DNA of 37,805 bases from Comamonadaceae bacterium. Lineage in GTDB: Bacteria > Pseudomonadota > Gammaproteobacteria > Burkholderiales > Burkholderiaceae_C. A model generated the notes under the pieces. It was not told the DNA's origin and ran no database searches. It saw only the letters and a list, made by a program, of their open reading frames with translations. Location of the stretch: contig CANGDZ010000031.1 in the NCBI GenBank assembly GCA_947452785.1, positions 1-37,805 of the forward strand, read 5' to 3'. The number at the start of each line of letters is the position of its first letter. Within the stretch, counting starts at the first letter, position 1. The translations under genes were made by a program, and so were the position numbers. Below are positions 30,058 through 37,805 of the stretch, piece by piece.

Positions 30058-32199
30058 ATGAGCGTGAACTTTCCTCACACTGCCGTGCAATGCCTCACCG
30101 CTATTGCTTTGCACCATGGCGTGCAAATCAACCCCGAACGGTTGGTGGCCGAGTACGCGCTCGACTCCGAAGAGCCCAAGGACAGCTTGATTCTGCGCAT
30201 GGCCAGTGACATTGGTTTGAAGGCCAAAGTCGACCGTTTGTCCTGGACCGGTTTGTTGGCGCAAGAGGGCGTGTTTCCCTTGATGGCGCGCTTGGCCAGT
30301 GGTTCCTTCGTGATTGTGGTGGGCGCCCGCCCGGCAGACGGCGGCAAGGTCGCCGTGCTCAACCCCAGCGTGCCGCAAGCCCAAGTTCAGTTGATGGATC
30401 AGGCCGAATTCGGCGCGCTGTGGTCGGGTGAGGTGGTGTTTCTCAAGCGCCAACACAAGCTCACCGACCCCAACCAACCCTTTGGCCTGCGTTGGTTCAT
30501 TCCTGAAATCCTTAAGCAACGAGCCGCTTTTCGCGATATTTTCATTGCCGCCTTGGCCATGCATTTGCTGTCCATGGCCTCGCCCATCTTCTTTCAGTTG
30601 GTCATCGACAAAGTCTTGACGCACCAAGCAGAGACTACTTTATGGGTCTTGGCTGTTGGTATTTTGTTCGCTTTGGTATTTGATTCTACCTTTGGCTTCT
30701 TGCGGCAAATCTTGACTTTGGCGGCCACCAACAAGATCGACATGCGTTTGACGCGTAGAACGTTTGGTCATTTACTGTCCCTGCCCATCGATTACTTTGA
30801 AACCACCACCGCCGGTGTCATCACCCGGCACATGCAGCAACTTGAAAAAATCCGTAACTTCTTGACCGGTCGTTTGTTCTTTACCGGTCTGGATGTGATC
30901 TCCTTGGTGATATTCCTGCCCATCTTGTTTGCCTACTCCGTTCCACTGGCGCTGGTGGTACTGGTGTTTGCCTTGCTGATCGGCGCCATCATCATGGCCA
31001 TGGTGCCCACCTTCCAGCACCGGCTCAACGCTCTGTATGCCGCCGAAGGCCAGCGCCAAGCGATGCTGGTCGAAACCGTGCACGGCATGCGCACGGTTAA
31101 AGCACTGGCCATTGAACCCAGCCAGCGCAAGATCTGGGATCAGCGCTCCGCAGAATCAATCAATATGCACTTCAGGGTGGGGCAGCTTTCTATTACCGGC
31201 GCCGCCATCACCGACTTCTTGGGCAAATTGCTGCCTGTGGTCATCATCGTGCTGGGCGCGCAAATGATCTTTGACCAAACCATGACCGTGGGCGCCTTGA
31301 TTGCGTTTCAGATGATGTCGGGTCGCGTGGTGGCCCCGCTGATCTCCATGGTCGGCCTGGTCAATGACTACCAAGAAACCGCATTGTCGGTGCGCATGTT
31401 GGGCGAGGTGATGAACCGAGCCCCCGAAGGTCGGCCCGGTGCCATAGGTTTGCGCCCGCAGCTGGTGGGCGAAATTTCCTTCGACGAAGTCACCTTTAAA
31501 TACCCTGGCGCCACAGCCATGGCTTTGAATAAAGCTAGTTTTACTATCCACTCGGGCACCGTGGTGGGCATTGTGGGCCGCAGCGGCTCCGGCAAAACCA
31601 CGCTCACCAAGTTGATCCAAGGCTTGTACCCCTTGCAGGGCGGGCTGGTTCGCTTTGACGGCATTGATGCGCGTGAAATCGAGCTCTCCCACCTGCGCCG
31701 CCAAGTTGGCGTTGTGCTACAAGAAAACTTTTTGTTCCGCGGCAGCGTGCGCGACAACCTGATCGCCACCAAGCCCGATGCCTCTTTTGAAGAAATCGTC
31801 GAGGCCGCCCAGGCTTCTGGCGCGGACGAATTCATTGAGCGCTTGCCGCAAGGCTACGACACCCTGCTGGAAGAAAACGCCTCTAATTTGTCGGGCGGTC
31901 AAAAGCAGCGCTTGTCCATTGCTCGCTCCTTGATTGCCAAGCCGCGCATTTTGATTTTGGACGAGGCCGCCAGCGCCCTGGACCCCGAAAGCGAAGCCAT
32001 CTTCATGAAGAACCTCTCGCGCATCGCCGTGGGTCGTACCGTCATCATGATTTCACACCGTCTGTCTACCCTGGTCAACGCCAACGCCATCATGGTGATG
32101 CAAAACGGCCAGCTCATGGACAGCGGTACCCACAAAGAATTGCTCACCCGCAGTGAGACCTACCAGCACCTATGGAACCAGCAAACAAGCCACCTGTGA
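30058..32199 (+). CDS. Type I secretion ABC exporter (HlyB/LapB-like) with inactive C39-like domain
   Basis: A 713-residue half transporter. Residues 1-125 are a C39-peptidase-like domain in which the catalytic cysteine position is Thr8 (PHTAVQCLTAIALHHG), so it cannot cleave a leader and should instead bind the substrate, as in HlyB. About six membrane helices follow (roughly 155-420). The nucleotide-binding domain has Walker A GRSGSGKT (from about 507), signature LSGGQKQR (about 611), Walker B ILILDEAASALD and the switch histidine in MISHRLS. With HlyD and a TolC-like channel it moves substrates from the cytoplasm to the outside. The likely substrate is encoded just downstream at 33775. A TolC gene is not in the window. 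Confidence 0.95.
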   Translation: MSVNFPHTAVQCLTAIALHHGVQINPERLVAEYALDSEEPKDSLILRMASDIGLKAKVDRLSWTGLLAQEGVFPLMARLASGSFVIVVGARPADGGKVAVLNPSVPQAQVQLMDQAEFGALWSGEVVFLKRQHKLTDPNQPFGLRWFIPEILKQRAAFRDIFIAALAMHLLSMASPIFFQLVIDKVLTHQAETTLWVLAVGILFALVFDSTFGFLRQILTLAATNKIDMRLTRRTFGHLLSLPIDYFETTTAGVITRHMQQLEKIRNFLTGRLFFTGLDVISLVIFLPILFAYSVPLALVVLVFALLIGAIIMAMVPTFQHRLNALYAAEGQRQAMLVETVHGMRTVKALAIEPSQRKIWDQRSAESINMHFRVGQLSITGAAITDFLGKLLPVVIIVLGAQMIFDQTMTVGALIAFQMMSGRVVAPLISMVGLVNDYQETALSVRMLGEVMNRAPEGRPGAIGLRPQLVGEISFDEVTFKYPGATAMALNKASFTIHSGTVVGIVGRSGSGKTTLTKLIQGLYPLQGGLVRFDGIDAREIELSHLRRQVGVVLQENFLFRGSVRDNLIATKPDASFEEIVEAAQASGADEFIERLPQGYDTLLEENASNLSGGQKQRLSIARSLIAKPRILILDEAASALDPESEAIFMKNLSRIAVGRTVIMISHRLSTLVNANAIMVMQNGQLMDSGTHKELLTRSETYQHLWNQQTSHL

Positions 32200-33542
32200 G
32201 CGAACCTCACGCAGGCGGTCAACACGCCACCGCCATCGAGTTTTTACCCGATGCGGATGAGATCGAGCGTCAACCGCTGCCTGCGTTCGCGCGCCGCACC
32301 TTGCATCTGTTGGCTGTGGCCTTGGTCATGTCGCTGCTGTGGGCCAGTTTTTCAGAGATCGAGCGCGTGGTCATTGCCCAAGGCCAGCTGGTCAACCCGC
32401 TGCCCAATATTGTGGTGCAGCCCATTGACACATCCATCATTCAAAAAATTGAAGTGCGCGTAGGCCAAGTGGTGCGCAAGGGCGAGGTCTTGGCCACGCT
32501 CGACCCGACGTTTGCGCAGGCCGATGAAGCGCAGTTGCGCAACCGCTTGAAAAGCCTGGACACCCAAGCCCAAGGCTTGAGCGCCGAATTGTCGGGAGCT
32601 TCCAACAGCCGCCCTGCTGGCAGCAAAGATGCCGATGGCCAGCTGCAGTCCTTGCTGGCCAAAGAGCGGCAAGCCAACTTCCAGGCACAGACCACTCGCA
32701 TGCAAGAGAACCTAGCGCGCTTGGCCGCGTCTTTGGACACCAGCCGCAAAGACCAGGCGGTTTTGCAGCAGCGCATGAAGTCCTTGAGCGAAATCGAGGC
32801 CATGCAAGAAAGCCTGGTGGCGCAGCAGTTTGGCGCCAAGCTCCAATTGCTCGAAGCCCGTGATCGCCGCCTGTCCGTCGAGCGCGATTTGCAAATGGCC
32901 CGCAACAAAGAGCTGGAGCTCAATCGCGAGATCGCATCGCTTGAGGCCGAGAAAACCGCTTTCACCAAAAGCTGGCGCCAAAAAGCCATGGAAGACCTGC
33001 TCAGCGCCTCACGCGACCGCGACGGCGTGAATGAGCAGCTTCAAAAAGCGGATAAACGCAAAAAAATGGTGAACCTAGTTTCCCCCATTGACGCGGTGGT
33101 GTTGGAGATCGCCAAGCTTTCTGAAGGGTCGATCGTCAAAGAAGCGGAACAAATGTTCACTTTGGTGCCCCTTTCGTCGCAATTAGAAGCTGAAGTCAAA
33201 ATTGATTCCATTGATATCGGTTATATTAAAAATGGCGATATTGCTCACCTTAAATTAGACGCTTTTCCGTTCCAAAAACACGGCGCCTTGGAAGCCAAAA
33301 TAAGAACCATCAGCGAAGACGCTTTTCGCCGAGACACCGCAGTCATGGCCGCAGGCACCCAAACTTATTACATCAGTCGCGTCGCATTTGGCGATGCCCG
33401 TCTGCGCCACCTGCCCGACAAGTTCCGGCTCCTGCCCGGCATGACCGTCACGGCAGAAATAGTGGTCGGAAAAAGATCTGTTTTGTCTTATTTACTGTGG
33501 CCTCTAACCAAGGCCTTGAACGAATCCATCAGGGAGCCGTAA
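32172..33542 (+). CDS. HlyD-family periplasmic adaptor of type I secretion
   Basis: A 456-residue adaptor with one membrane helix near residues 40-57 (LHLLAVALVMSLLWASF), a lipoyl half-motif (IVVQPIDTSIIQKIEVRVGQ, VVRKGEVLATLDPTFAQADE), a long coiled coil (about 115-290), and the second half-motif with the C-terminal HlyD signature region (LRHLPDKFRLLPGMTVTAEI). It links the ABC exporter to an outer-membrane TolC-type channel. The start overlaps the exporter gene by 28 bases; a GTG at 32196 overlaps its stop codon (GTGA) and is a good alternative start, removing eight residues. Confidence 0.95.
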   Translation: MEPANKPPVSEPHAGGQHATAIEFLPDADEIERQPLPAFARRTLHLLAVALVMSLLWASFSEIERVVIAQGQLVNPLPNIVVQPIDTSIIQKIEVRVGQVVRKGEVLATLDPTFAQADEAQLRNRLKSLDTQAQGLSAELSGASNSRPAGSKDADGQLQSLLAKERQANFQAQTTRMQENLARLAASLDTSRKDQAVLQQRMKSLSEIEAMQESLVAQQFGAKLQLLEARDRRLSVERDLQMARNKELELNREIASLEAEKTAFTKSWRQKAMEDLLSASRDRDGVNEQLQKADKRKKMVNLVSPIDAVVLEIAKLSEGSIVKEAEQMFTLVPLSSQLEAEVKIDSIDIGYIKNGDIAHLKLDAFPFQKHGALEAKIRTISEDAFRRDTAVMAAGTQTYYISRVAFGDARLRHLPDKFRLLPGMTVTAEIVVGKRSVLSYLLWPLTKALNESIREP

Positions 33543-33774
33543 GTTAAAAATATTCATAAAAAAATATTTTAGTTTTTCAAGTAGTCGTTCTTCATCCGAA
33601 AAGGGTGGAGAGCGAATATTTATTTGAAAAACGCTCAAGGTTTCCTAAGTGGTGTCGATTCTGATGTCGATAGCCTCTAAAAGTCCACCGTTGGTGTGTG
33701 GATGGGTGCGCGCTGCTCGGAGTTGTTCCGGGTGGCCAATGAATGCTGAGAACGAAGTTTCCTAAGGAAAAATC
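33543..33774. promoter_or_regulatory. Leader of the giant repeat gene
   Basis: This 232-base gap starts with an A/T-only inverted repeat (AAAATATT / AATATTTT near 33547-33572) that is not a classical terminator. It ends with the ribosome-binding site CCTAAGGAAAAATC before ATG 33775. I found no sigma-54 consensus here, so the giant gene may be read through from the exporter operon or may have a different promoter. Confidence 0.45.
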
Positions 33775-36700
33775 ATGAGCTTGACTACTGCAACTGACAT
33801 GACCACTCTGAATGTGGTTGCCATTTCCAATCTGACCACATCAGAAGCGCAGGCGCTAACCACCACGCAAGTTCATGCCTTGACGGGCCTTCAGGCGACG
33901 TACCTCAACACCGCCAACATTGCGCAGTTGAGCTCCTCGCAGGTTGCTGTGCTGACCACGGAAGCGATCGCTTCTATGCTGGTGCAAGGGCAAATTGCGG
34001 CCATCACCACCAGCGCCATCAAGGGACTAACTGCAAGCGAAGTTGCTGCCCTGGCGCCTTCGCAAATTGCAGATTTGAGTACAAGCCAAGTGGCTGCGCT
34101 CTTCACATCGCAAATTGCCGCTTTCACTGTCGACCAAGTACCCTACCTCTCCACTGAGCAGGCCGCCGCTTTCAGTACGGCGCAAGCTGCAGCCATTGAA
34201 ACAGTCGACTTGGTCCAAATGACTCCGGCATTCGTTCAGGCTTTGGGCACGGCCAATGTCCAAGCGCTGACCACTTCTCAAATCGCCAGCCTGACCAACA
34301 ACCAAGTCAAAGGACTGAGCAGCAGCAGCATCAATGCGTTGACTACGGCCCAAGTCGTCGGTTTGACGACGAATCAATTTGCCAACTTTTCAGTCAGTCA
34401 GCTGGGTGGGCTCACCACCGCACAAGCTGCCGCGATCGAAACGGCCGATCTGGTGGTGTTGACCACCACGCAATTGACGGGCTTGTCCACTGACAACGTG
34501 GCGGCTCTGACCACTGCGCAAATCGCTGCCTTGACAGCAGCCCAAGCCAAGGGCTTGAGTACGTCGCAAATTGGCGCCTTGACCACGGCCCAGGCGCAAG
34601 CCATTACCACTGCGGATCTGGTCAATTTAACCACCGCGCAAATCAATTCGCTGAGCACCGCCAACGCAGCGGTGTTAACGACGAGCCAAATTGCCGCCTT
34701 GACCACGGCGCAAATTGCCGGCTTGTCGAGCGCCAATTTTGCCGCTTTGGGTACAGATCGACTTCAGGCCTTGACCACCCAACAGGCCGCTGCATTGACT
34801 ACAAGTCAAGTGGCTGCGCTGACCACGGCCAAAACCATCATTCTCGGCACCGCAGACTTGGTGGCGCTGAGTACCTCGGCGCTCAATGCATTGGGCACGG
34901 CCAATATCCAGGCGCTAACCACCACACAACTCCAAAGCTTGAGCACCGGCCAAGTGGCCGCTCTTACGACTGACGCCGTGGCCGTTTTGGGAACCGATCG
35001 TGTGGCGGCCTTGAGCACCAGCCAAGTCGCGGCCTTGACGTCCACTCAATTGGGGGCTTTGAGCACCAGTCAAGTCGTTGTTTTGTCCACGGCCGACTTG
35101 AACGTCTTGAGCGCTGCGCAAGTAGTGGGCCTGACCACGGCCGGTGTGGTGGCCCTGGGTACCACCGGCGTGGTGGCCTTGACCACCGCTGCCATTGCCG
35201 GATTGGGCACCAGCAATACGGCTGCTTTGACCGTCGCCCAAATCCCCGCACTGACAACCTCTCAGGTCTCCGTGCTGACCACCAGTCAACTCGCCAATTT
35301 GACGACCACACAGGTTCAGGCTTTCGAAGGTGTCGATTTCAACTTGTTGACGTCGACCCAGGTCAACGCGTTGGGCACAACCAACATCGCTAACTTGACG
35401 GGCGACCAGATCGTCAGCCTCACCTCCAGTCAAGCGGCGGGGTTGACCTCAAGCAATTTGAATGTGCTGTCGGCCCTTCAAGTCAGTTTCCTGCAGTCGG
35501 CTGCCTTGACGGCATTGAGCACCGGTCAATTGAACGCCATGTCGACGACCAATTTTGCTGGCTTGAACGTCAGCCAAATTGCTCAATTGACCACGGGTCA
35601 AGTTGCTGGTTTGGATACCGCACACACGGCCGTGCTGTCGGCGTATCAAATTGTGGCCTTGACCACGGCGCAAGCCGCTGCGCTGTCCACCGCCAGCATC
35701 GCCGCCTTGAATACCGTGCAATTGGCATACCTGCGAGCAGCCGATTTAGCCGCGATGACAACAGCCCAGTTAGCCGCTTTGACGACGGCCAATATGGCCT
35801 TGCTCTCAGAAAATCAGATCATTGCTCTGACCACGGCGCAGGCGGGAGCTTTGACCACGGCCAACCTGGCCGCCATGACCTCGACCCAGTTCCTCGCTAT
35901 GGAAGACGCCGACTTGCAGGCGCTCAAAAGCACTCAACTGGCGGCCATCACCACAGCCAATATTGCGGCATTGCGCGCAGTTCAAATTGCGGCTTTGACC
36001 ACGGCACAAACAGCAAGCCTGGTTACCAGTCGCTTGGCGGTCCTCACGGCCGAACAAATCGTCGCTTTGACCACGGCTCAGGTGTCCACATTGACCGGCG
36101 CCCAATTGACGGCCATGGGCACAGCCCAAATCGTGGCGATGGAGACGGCCGATGTTGCTGCCCTCACCGTTGCCCAGCTCAATGCCATGGGCACAACCAA
36201 CCTCAATGCGTTGACACAAGACCAACTCATCGCCTTGACCACCAGCCAAGTGTCTGGCTTGAGCAGTGCGCAATTGCTGGCCATGGGCACAGCCCAAGTG
36301 ATCGTTTTGGAAACGACCGACGTTGCGGCCTTGACCGCGGCCCAGCTCAACAGCATGGGCACGACCAACTTTAAAGCCCTGACCGCCAGCCAAGTGGCGG
36401 CCCTGACCACCAGCCAAATCGGTGGTTTGAATACGATCAGCATGGACGCGCTGACCACGGCGCAAGCCGCCTCGCTGTCGTCTGTGCAAACCGCTGTCTT
36501 GAGCAGCACGCAAGCGCGTGCCTTGAGCACGACCGATCTGCAGCAAATCACCACCACCGCGTTGGCGGGCATCAGCACCAGCAACATAGCGGCCCTCAAC
36601 ACGTCGCAATCGGCCAGTTTGACCACCGGGCAAATTTTTGCCCTCAGCACGGCCCAAGCGATGGCCTTGACGACCGCGCAAATTGCGGTCTTGGGGACTA

Positions 36701-37805
36701 ACCAAACCAGTGCCCTGACCACAGCAAACCTGGCCAAGTTGTCAACCGACCAAGTTGTGGCTTTGACCACGGCACAAGTGGCTCAACTCAGCACCAGCCA
36801 GACGGCGGCGTTGACCTCTACCCAGTTGCAAGCCATGGAGACGGCCGATCTGGCCGCCATGTCGACTGACGGTATCAACGCCCTGGGCGCGGCCAACATC
36901 GGCTTACTGACCACCGGTCAAATCGCCAACCTCACCACCGCGCAAGTCGCAGCCTTGCAGAGCACAAACCTGCGTGCCCTGACCACGGCCGCTGCTGGCC
37001 AACTCAAGGCCATGACCACGGCGCAAATGGCCGCTTTGTCGTCCAGCCAAGTTGCTGCCTTGACTTCCGCCCAAGCGCCAGCGCTCACCTCCACCGAAGT
37101 CGCGTCGATCAACACTACGGCTTTGACGGGCTTGAGTACGGCCAATTTGGTCTTGCTGGACACAACCCAATTCCTTGCCCTGACGACCGCACAAGTTCAA
37201 GGTTTGACGACAGCGCAAGTCGCCGCGTTGACGACGACGCAACTCGGCGCCTTGACCACAGCACAAGCCGCTGCACTGTCCACTGCACAATTGGCTGCCA
37301 TTTCCTCGTCCAATGTGGGCTTGCTCAACAGCAACCTGACTTCGACAAACGTCGTGGCCATGTCACTGGTTAATTTCCAGGCTTTGACCTCTACGCAAAT
37401 CGGCAATTTGTCGACCGCCACCATTGCGGCATTGAGCGATGAGAAAATCGTTGGCCTGACCACCAGCCAGATGCCAGCTCTGACCAGCGCACAAGTGGCT
37501 GCGCTGAGCTCCGCACAAGTGCAGCTGCTGGAAACCGCCGATCTGCGGGCGCTCTTGCCCATCTCGTTGGCCAATATGTCATCCAGCGCGTTGGCTGGGT
37601 TGTCAGCTGATGTTCAATTGCCATCGCTGACAACTTCACAAGTGCAAGCACTGACAACGGCGCAGATCAACGCCCTGACCACAGCGCAAGCCAATGGTTT
37701 GACCACGGCGCAAGTGGCGGTGTTGAGCAGCAGCCAAGCGGCAGCCATCAACACGACAGATTTACAGGCCATGACCACCAGCCAGTTGGTCAAGCTGGCG
37801 ACTGC
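33775..37805 (+). CDS. Giant octapeptide-repeat protein, probable type I secretion substrate (partial, open at right edge)
   Basis: At least 1343 codons are open from ATG 33775 to the window end, with AAGGA seven bases before the start. After a short opening (MSLTTATDMTTLNVVAISNL) the protein is about 165 copies of an 8-residue unit, best written L-T-T-x-Q-[VIL]-x-A (ALTTAQVAALTTSQIAAL and so on). I saw no Cys or Trp, few charges and few aromatics. Every 7 or 10 units a variant with acidic residues occurs (ETADL type), and two units later one with GTxN. There is no N-terminal signal peptide, consistent with type I export. No RTX (GGxGxD) repeats are seen, but the C-terminus lies outside the window. 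A T-x-x-Q start followed by a hydrophobic residue resembles a helix-capping box, so an alpha-type repeat fold is as likely as a beta solenoid. Surface adhesin or filament-like function is inference. Confidence 0.85.
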   Translation, partial: MSLTTATDMTTLNVVAISNLTTSEAQALTTTQVHALTGLQATYLNTANIAQLSSSQVAVLTTEAIASMLVQGQIAAITTSAIKGLTASEVAALAPSQIADLSTSQVAALFTSQIAAFTVDQVPYLSTEQAAAFSTAQAAAIETVDLVQMTPAFVQALGTANVQALTTSQIASLTNNQVKGLSSSSINALTTAQVVGLTTNQFANFSVSQLGGLTTAQAAAIETADLVVLTTTQLTGLSTDNVAALTTAQIAALTAAQAKGLSTSQIGALTTAQAQAITTADLVNLTTAQINSLSTANAAVLTTSQIAALTTAQIAGLSSANFAALGTDRLQALTTQQAAALTTSQVAALTTAKTIILGTADLVALSTSALNALGTANIQALTTTQLQSLSTGQVAALTTDAVAVLGTDRVAALSTSQVAALTSTQLGALSTSQVVVLSTADLNVLSAAQVVGLTTAGVVALGTTGVVALTTAAIAGLGTSNTAALTVAQIPALTTSQVSVLTTSQLANLTTTQVQAFEGVDFNLLTSTQVNALGTTNIANLTGDQIVSLTSSQAAGLTSSNLNVLSALQVSFLQSAALTALSTGQLNAMSTTNFAGLNVSQIAQLTTGQVAGLDTAHTAVLSAYQIVALTTAQAAALSTASIAALNTVQLAYLRAADLAAMTTAQLAALTTANMALLSENQIIALTTAQAGALTTANLAAMTSTQFLAMEDADLQALKSTQLAAITTANIAALRAVQIAALTTAQTASLVTSRLAVLTAEQIVALTTAQVSTLTGAQLTAMGTAQIVAMETADVAALTVAQLNAMGTTNLNALTQDQLIALTTSQVSGLSSAQLLAMGTAQVIVLETTDVAALTAAQLNSMGTTNFKALTASQVAALTTSQIGGLNTISMDALTTAQAASLSSVQTAVLSSTQARALSTTDLQQITTTALAGISTSNIAALNTSQSASLTTGQIFALSTAQAMALTTAQIAVLGTNQTSALTTANLAKLSTDQVVALTTAQVAQLSTSQTAALTSTQLQAMETADLAAMSTDGINALGAANIGLLTTGQIANLTTAQVAALQSTNLRALTTAAAGQLKAMTTAQMAALSSSQVAALTSAQAPALTSTEVASINTTALTGLSTANLVLLDTTQFLALTTAQVQGLTTAQVAALTTTQLGALTTAQAAALSTAQLAAISSSNVGLLNSNLTSTNVVAMSLVNFQALTSTQIGNLSTATIAALSDEKIVGLTTSQMPALTSAQVAALSSAQVQLLETADLRALLPISLANMSSSALAGLSADVQLPSLTTSQVQALTTAQINALTTAQANGLTTAQVAVLSSSQAAAINTTDLQAMTTSQLVKLAT

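Noticed and set aside
33700..33760. Sigma-54 promoter before the giant gene (TGGCC...TGC)
   Set aside because: The GG-to-GC distance is one base short and the -12 box is not TTGC.
33891..37657. Many minus-strand frames of 60-300 codons across the giant repeat gene
   Set aside because: The 24-base repeat keeps stop codons out of several antisense frames; they are repetitive shadows without start signals.
33775..37805. Reading the 24-base repeats as a CRISPR array
   Set aside because: There are no unique spacers between constant repeats; the repeats are contiguous codons in one open frame and diverge at third positions.

Overview
The window looks like a betaproteobacterial chromosome, most likely Burkholderiales/Comamonadaceae. 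The basis is protein character, a tRNA-Phe-type 3' end, and the flagellar layout; no 16S gene is present, so the placement is inference. The left third is accessory DNA and the right two thirds is mostly well-packed core-like DNA, ending in a very long repeat protein that runs off the window.

Region 1 (1-5400) is a mobile-element landing zone. An IS66-family end cuts into a PIN-domain toxin gene that also carries an internal amber codon; its antitoxin gene is intact. Two copies of a tRNA-Phe 3' end plus terminator (1301-1385 and 3038-3121) lie in direct orientation, each preceded by the same island-end-like sequence. They bracket a 1.7-kb unit whose only clear gene encodes a winged-helix/GHKL-ATPase/STAS-like fusion protein. 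Then come an exact 25-bp-period array of seven units (3222-3392), an AbiEi-like antitoxin gene, a Cys-rich zinc-finger-like remnant, an IS3 transposase tail and a tyrosine-integrase N-terminal remnant.

Region 2 (5408-11750) mixes metabolic and accessory genes: a SOUL haem-binding protein, an Old Yellow Enzyme-type oxidoreductase, higBA with a palindromic operator candidate, a double-cupin protein, hipBA, and an AlpA-like regulator.

Region 3 (11753-19948) is metabolic: a nitronate monooxygenase, an amidase followed by an MFS transporter, queC, a membrane-anchored alpha-carbonic anhydrase with a coiled-coil stalk, a lipoprotein, a small adhesin-E-like secreted protein and a methyltransferase-like protein.

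Region 4 (19959-29767, minus strand) is a flagellar block in the order flagellin, a small Cys-motif protein, a sigma-54 activator, fliE, fliF, fliG, fliH, fliI, fliJ. Good -24/-12 sequences precede the activator and flagellin genes, and a shared palindrome TGGCAA-N4-TTGCC lies downstream of both promoters.

Region 5 (29985-37805, plus strand) is a type I secretion locus: an ABC exporter with a protease-dead C39-like domain, a HlyD-type adaptor, and an open-ended gene of at least 1343 codons made almost wholly of 8-residue repeats of the form L-T-T-x-Q-[VIL]-x-A. The exporter has its own sigma-54-type promoter, back to back with that of flagellin. This suggests the giant secreted protein is made under flagellar control. 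That coupling and the two-level (8-residue and 56/80-residue) repeat structure are the most interesting features of the window.
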